From positions 1-9,417 of the forward strand of contig JALFCJ010000162.1 in assembly GCA_022771185.1 (NCBI GenBank): a DNA stretch of 9,417 nt. Direction: 5' to 3'. Positions within the stretch are counted from its first letter, which is position 1. Every line of letters starts with the position of its first letter. The notes below the pieces were generated by a model. It did not search any database. It saw nothing but the letters and a program-made list of their open reading frames with translations, and was not told where the DNA came from. This document shows positions 6,776 through 9,417 of the stretch, piece by piece. This DNA comes from Spirochaetales bacterium (lineage in GTDB: Bacteria > Spirochaetota > Spirochaetia > Sphaerochaetales > Sphaerochaetaceae). The position numbers were made by a program, and so were the translations under genes.

Positions 6776-8416
6776 GTGAAAAAAACAATAGCTACAGTTA
6801 CAGCTGTAGTGGCTGCAATGTTTATTTTTCTTACAGTTGTAGTCACTGCAATCCTTTATCATGGGGTATATGAAGACAATGTAAGGGCCACCCTCTCCGA
6901 GGAATTGGATATTTTGTCTCATCTATACGAGACTGGAAATGATATCAGGGAAATTGGAGGTAGGAACGGAAGACTTACAATCATTAATCCTGATGGTAGT
7001 GTGGAATATGATTCTGAAGCCCAATACTCGGTAATGGAAAATCATAAAGAGAGGAAGGAAGTAAAAGAAGCATTTCTCAAGGGACGAGGAAGCGATGAGA
7101 GGCAGAGTGACACTTTATCTATCAAACAGATTTATGAAGCTGTGCTCCTCTCTGACGGAAATGTGTTGAGGCTGAGTAAGAATGCTTCCACTGTTATCGC
7201 TTTCTTCTCGATGATCTCAGGACCGGTGGTATCATTGGTGGTTATTCTTCTTATTTTGGTGGTATTTATAGCATCAAAGGCTTCTGATTACATAGTTGCA
7301 CCTATTAATGCCTTGGATTTGGATAACCCGGAAGAGAACAATGTATATGATGAGATTTCTCCACTTCTGTTGAAGATAGCGAGACAGAAAAACGAAGTCA
7401 GGGAAGAGATAGCTGATAAGGAAAGAACAAGAAAAGAGTTCGAGTTTATTATCTCCACTCTCTCCGAAGGCCTTGTTGTCTTAGGGCGTGGAGGTAGAAT
7501 TCTGTCTTTCAATAAGAGTGCAGCCACACTACTGGAGGAGAAGATAGAAGATGACAAGCCGTTTCTTGCTTATCTGAAATCTGCAGACTCCAAAGAATTA
7601 GTTCTCTCAGCCCTTAATGGAAAAGACGGAGAGACAACGTTCAAGGTATCTTCAAAGATACTTGAACTCTCTGCTTATTCAAGTCGCAGTGGCGGCGCTG
7701 TCGTGTTGATGAGGGATATAACAGAAAAGTGCGAAAGAGAGAGAATGAGGAAAGAGTTTACAGCAAATGTCTCCCATGAACTGAAGACTCCCATTACTAC
7801 CATCATGGGTTTCTCGGAGCTGTTGGAGAACCCGGAAATCGAGAGAGAAAAGGTTACTGACTTTGCTTCTGAAATCAATAAAGAAGCTTTGCGTCTGAGA
7901 GATATTGTTGGTGATATCATAGAGTTGTCTAGTCTTGATGAAGGATACAAAGGCGAGAATGAAGAGATAAACGTAAGAAATACAGTGGAAACTGAGATAA
8001 AGAAACTGGAGCACAAAGCAGATGACAATGGCGTCAGTGTAGAAAACTATGTTTCTTCGTCTCTAATAATAATCGGCATACCTAAAGTGTTCTCGGAAGT
8101 TATCTCAAACCTCCTGGATAACGCCATCAGGTACAATAAGAAAGGCGGATGGGTAAAAGTAGAGTCAAAGGAAATGGATGGAAAGGTAGAAATCTCTGTT
8201 TCCGACAACGGCATCGGAATACCCAAAGAATCAATAGAGAGAGTATTTGAACGCTTCTACCGTGTAGATAAATCAAGAAGCAGGGAGAGCGGAGGAACAG
8301 GATTGGGTCTTTCCATTGTAAAAAATGGAATGGAGAGAATGGGTGGAGAAGTAAGAGTAGAGAGCACTCAGGGAGAAGGCTCCGTCTTTACTCTCACATT
8401 TCCCCTAAATCACTGA
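6776..8416 (+). CDS. phoR: Membrane sensor histidine kinase, PhoR-like
   Basis: Kinase partner of the adjacent regulator (546 residues from the GTG start). Order of parts: membrane helix 1 (about 3-29); extracytoplasmic sensor region (30-138) with LTIINPDGSVEYDSEA, resembling the PDC/PAS-like sensor of Gram-positive PhoR proteins; helix 2 (139-167); a short degenerate HAMP-like link (IVAPINALDLDNP, 173-185); a PAS domain starting near ISTLSEGLVVLGRGGRILSF (226-245); the HisKA domain with phosphorylated His334 in FTANVSHELKTPITT; and a HATPase domain with N-box NLLDNAIRYN (445-454), DNGIGIP (478-484) and GTGLGLSIVKN (507-517). All catalytic motifs are intact. The start lies 1 nt after the regulator's stop. 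Its last 23 bases overlap the end of the convergent tcdA. In PhoR systems Pi is thought to be sensed through the Pst transporter and PhoU, so what the outer domain senses is open. Confidence 0.92.
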   Translation: MKKTIATVTAVVAAMFIFLTVVVTAILYHGVYEDNVRATLSEELDILSHLYETGNDIREIGGRNGRLTIINPDGSVEYDSEAQYSVMENHKERKEVKEAFLKGRGSDERQSDTLSIKQIYEAVLLSDGNVLRLSKNASTVIAFFSMISGPVVSLVVILLILVVFIASKASDYIVAPINALDLDNPEENNVYDEISPLLLKIARQKNEVREEIADKERTRKEFEFIISTLSEGLVVLGRGGRILSFNKSAATLLEEKIEDDKPFLAYLKSADSKELVLSALNGKDGETTFKVSSKILELSAYSSRSGGAVVLMRDITEKCERERMRKEFTANVSHELKTPITTIMGFSELLENPEIEREKVTDFASEINKEALRLRDIVGDIIELSSLDEGYKGENEEINVRNTVETEIKKLEHKADDNGVSVENYVSSSLIIIGIPKVFSEVISNLLDNAIRYNKKGGWVKVESKEMDGKVEISVSDNGIGIPKESIERVFERFYRVDKSRSRESGGTGLGLSIVKNGMERMGGEVRVESTQGEGSVFTLTFPLNH

Positions 8417-9104
8417 TTACTTTAGAAGCAATAATTAGGCCTGCTACAGAAGGGACGAAGGAAATGGAGCCCGGTGCAGGCCTTTTCTTTCCTTCATTCT
8501 GTATTTCTATCTTATTCTCTATAGGTTTTTCTGGGGACCAGACTACATTGAGTTTTTTTATCCCTCTCTTCTTTAATTCTCTTCTCATGACTCTTGAGAG
8601 AGGATCAGTGTTGGTCTTATAGATATCAGTAATTGTAAAAAGGGTAGGATCCAGCTTGTTTCCAGCCCCCATAGATGAGATGATAGGGATAGAGTATTCA
8701 TTTGCCGTCTCGATGAGAGCTATCTTCCCTGATACTGTATCTATGGCGTCGACTATATAAGAAAAAGAGGCGAAACTAAACTCTTCTTCCATTCCAGGAA
8801 GAAAGAATGAATCGGATTTATGTACTATACACTCTGGGTTAATGTCTTTGATTCTCTTCTCAGCTACATCGATTTTCTTCTCTCCGATAGTAGAGTGCAA
8901 AGCGATGATCTGCCTGTTTATATTAGAAGGAGACACAGTATCGTTGTCTACAATAGTGATCTCACCCACACCACTTCTGACTATAGCCTCAAGGGCGTAT
9001 CCTCCTACGCCTCCTACACCGAAGATAGCTACATGAGATCTCTTTAGCTTATTTATGGCATCATCTCCCAAAACTATCCTAGTCCTATCAAAAATACCTT
9101 CCAT
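8394..9104 (-). CDS. tcdA: tRNA threonylcarbamoyladenosine dehydratase TcdA (HesA/MoeB/ThiF family)
   Basis: Cytoplasmic E1-like enzyme that uses ATP to cyclise t6A at position 37 of ANN-decoding tRNAs into ct6A (236 residues). The Rossmann nucleotide loop FGVGGVGGYALEA (28-40), IVDNDTVSPSNINRQI (51-66), DAIDTVSGK (119-127) and SSMGAGNKLDP (143-153) are the family motifs. The block DPLSRVMRRELKKRG (167-181) and the late RPAPGSISFVPSVAGLIIAS (208-227) separate TcdA from MoeB and ThiF, which also carry a sulphur-transfer Cys and zinc Cys pairs not seen here. It is slightly shorter than E. coli TcdA. The ATG at 9104 has an AGAGGG SD (9116-9111). The gene converges on phoR with a 23-bp overlap and has no functional link to phosphate uptake. 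Confidence 0.9.
   Translation of the reverse strand: MEGIFDRTRIVLGDDAINKLKRSHVAIFGVGGVGGYALEAIVRSGVGEITIVDNDTVSPSNINRQIIALHSTIGEKKIDVAEKRIKDINPECIVHKSDSFFLPGMEEEFSFASFSYIVDAIDTVSGKIALIETANEYSIPIISSMGAGNKLDPTLFTITDIYKTNTDPLSRVMRRELKKRGIKKLNVVWSPEKPIENKIEIQNEGKKRPAPGSISFVPSVAGLIIASKVISDLGEM
8437..8488 (+). terminator. Possible long-loop hairpin terminator for the pst-pho operon
   Basis: AGGCCTGC (8437-8444) and GCAGGCCT (8476-8483) form a perfect GC-rich 8-bp stem with a 31-nt loop, followed by TTTTCTTTCCTT. It lies 20 bp after the phoR stop, where a terminator would be expected, but it is inside the tcdA coding region (antisense) and encodes conserved residues there, so the pairing may be coincidence. 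The long loop also weakens the call. Confidence 0.25.
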
Positions 9105-9229
9105 TTCTTTCCCTCTCTTTTATTCTCTATTCTCCCTTAATCTGTGTCTATATAGATAACGCTCTTCCTTCTCTTTTCACCGCTTCTGTTACAATAATAA
9201 CTTTTAAAAAAATCTTCATAAAATTCGCT

Positions 9230-9247
9230 ACTTTACTAGACTAAAGT
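9230..9247. promoter_or_regulatory. Small dyad in the tcdA / solute-binding-protein intergenic region
   Basis: ACTTTA (9230-9235) and TAAAGT (9242-9247) form a 6-bp inverted repeat with a 6-nt spacer about 40 bp before the start at 9289. Size and position would suit an operator, but no flanking -35/-10 pair is convincing and the sequence is AT-rich. Confidence 0.2.
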
Positions 9248-9288
9248 GATAAAGCAGTGTAGTATCTTGTGCCATAGGAGAAAAGAAA

Positions 9289-9417
9289 ATGAAAAAATTC
9301 GTCGTTATGGCAATAGCTTTATTGATGGTAGTATCTACAGTTTTTGCTCAGGGAGTAGCTGAAGAGGCAGGGGATCAATCTCTGGAGAAGATCAAAGCCA
9401 AGGGTGTATTTGTCTTG
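9289..9417 (+). CDS. Partial: extracellular solute-binding protein of an ABC transporter, probably amino acids
   Basis: Only the first 43 codons are visible. They begin with a signal peptide (MKKFVVMAIALLMVVSTVFA, likely cut before QGVAEE, no lipobox Cys), followed by a short acidic stretch and SLEKIKAKGVFVL. The last motif is how bacterial type 3 solute-binding proteins (the family of polar amino-acid transporters) usually open their mature domain. A strong AGGAG (9276-9280) lies 8 nt before the ATG. The remainder is beyond the window, so substrate and integrity cannot be judged. Confidence 0.7.
   Translation, partial: MKKFVVMAIALLMVVSTVFAQGVAEEAGDQSLEKIKAKGVFVL

Noticed and set aside
6632..6922. 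Minus-strand open frames across the phoB/phoR junction
   Set aside because: They are antisense to well-supported regulator and kinase coding sequence and carry no known motif.
8820..9047. Plus-strand open frames antisense to tcdA
   Set aside because: They are shadows of a conserved TcdA protein with no independent support.
1..9417. CRISPR arrays, tRNA genes, insertion-sequence ends and riboswitches
   Set aside because: I saw no regularly spaced direct repeats beyond the Pho-box elements, no tRNA-like cloverleaf, no transposase and no conserved leader structure by eye. A covariance-model scan was not possible.

Overview
The window is a moderately AT-rich bacterial chromosome segment, most likely from a spirochaete (Spirochaetota). 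This is an inference. It rests on two signal peptides ending in FA followed by a short Asn/Gly/Ala/Glu-rich mature start (pstS and the gene at the right edge), strong AGGAG-type ribosome binding sites, and the residual AAA-like/PD-(D/E)XK protein family, which is common in host-associated spirochaetes. No rRNA or other decisive marker is present, so the phylum assignment is tentative.

Left part (1-2063). The first ~250 bases hold no confidently assigned gene. They contain a terminator-like hairpin and a partial minus-strand reading frame with its own plausible promoter and SD. Next is a decayed plus-strand gene of the AAA-ATPase-like/PD-(D/E)XK nuclease family (255-1381), which lacks its ATPase N-terminus and is frameshifted near its C-terminus. 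A minus-strand RimJ/RimL-type GNAT acetyltransferase (1524-2063) follows.

Central part (2100-8416). This is a complete high-affinity phosphate uptake and phosphate-sensing operon, all on the plus strand and very tightly packed: pstS-pstC-pstA-pstB-phoU-(phoB/phoP-like regulator)-(phoR-like kinase). PstS captures Pi outside the inner membrane, PstC/PstA form the channel, PstB hydrolyses ATP, PhoU links transporter state to the kinase, and the kinase/regulator pair would activate the promoter ahead of pstS. That promoter region carries TTAAC elements spaced at exact multiples of 11 bp ending just before a -10 element, the layout of a Pho box, so the operon probably controls itself.

The most unusual item is the PstS protein. 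Its two halves are in the opposite order from canonical PstS: the part that is normally C-terminal comes first, directly after the signal peptide, and the normal N-terminal half ends the protein. The content is complete, so this is a circular permutation rather than a truncation.

Right part (8394-9417). A minus-strand tcdA (tRNA t6A dehydratase, HesA/MoeB/ThiF family) converges on and overlaps the 3' end of the kinase gene by 23 bp. After a 184-bp divergent intergenic region, the window ends inside the start of a plus-strand gene for a secreted solute-binding protein, probably of an amino-acid ABC transporter.
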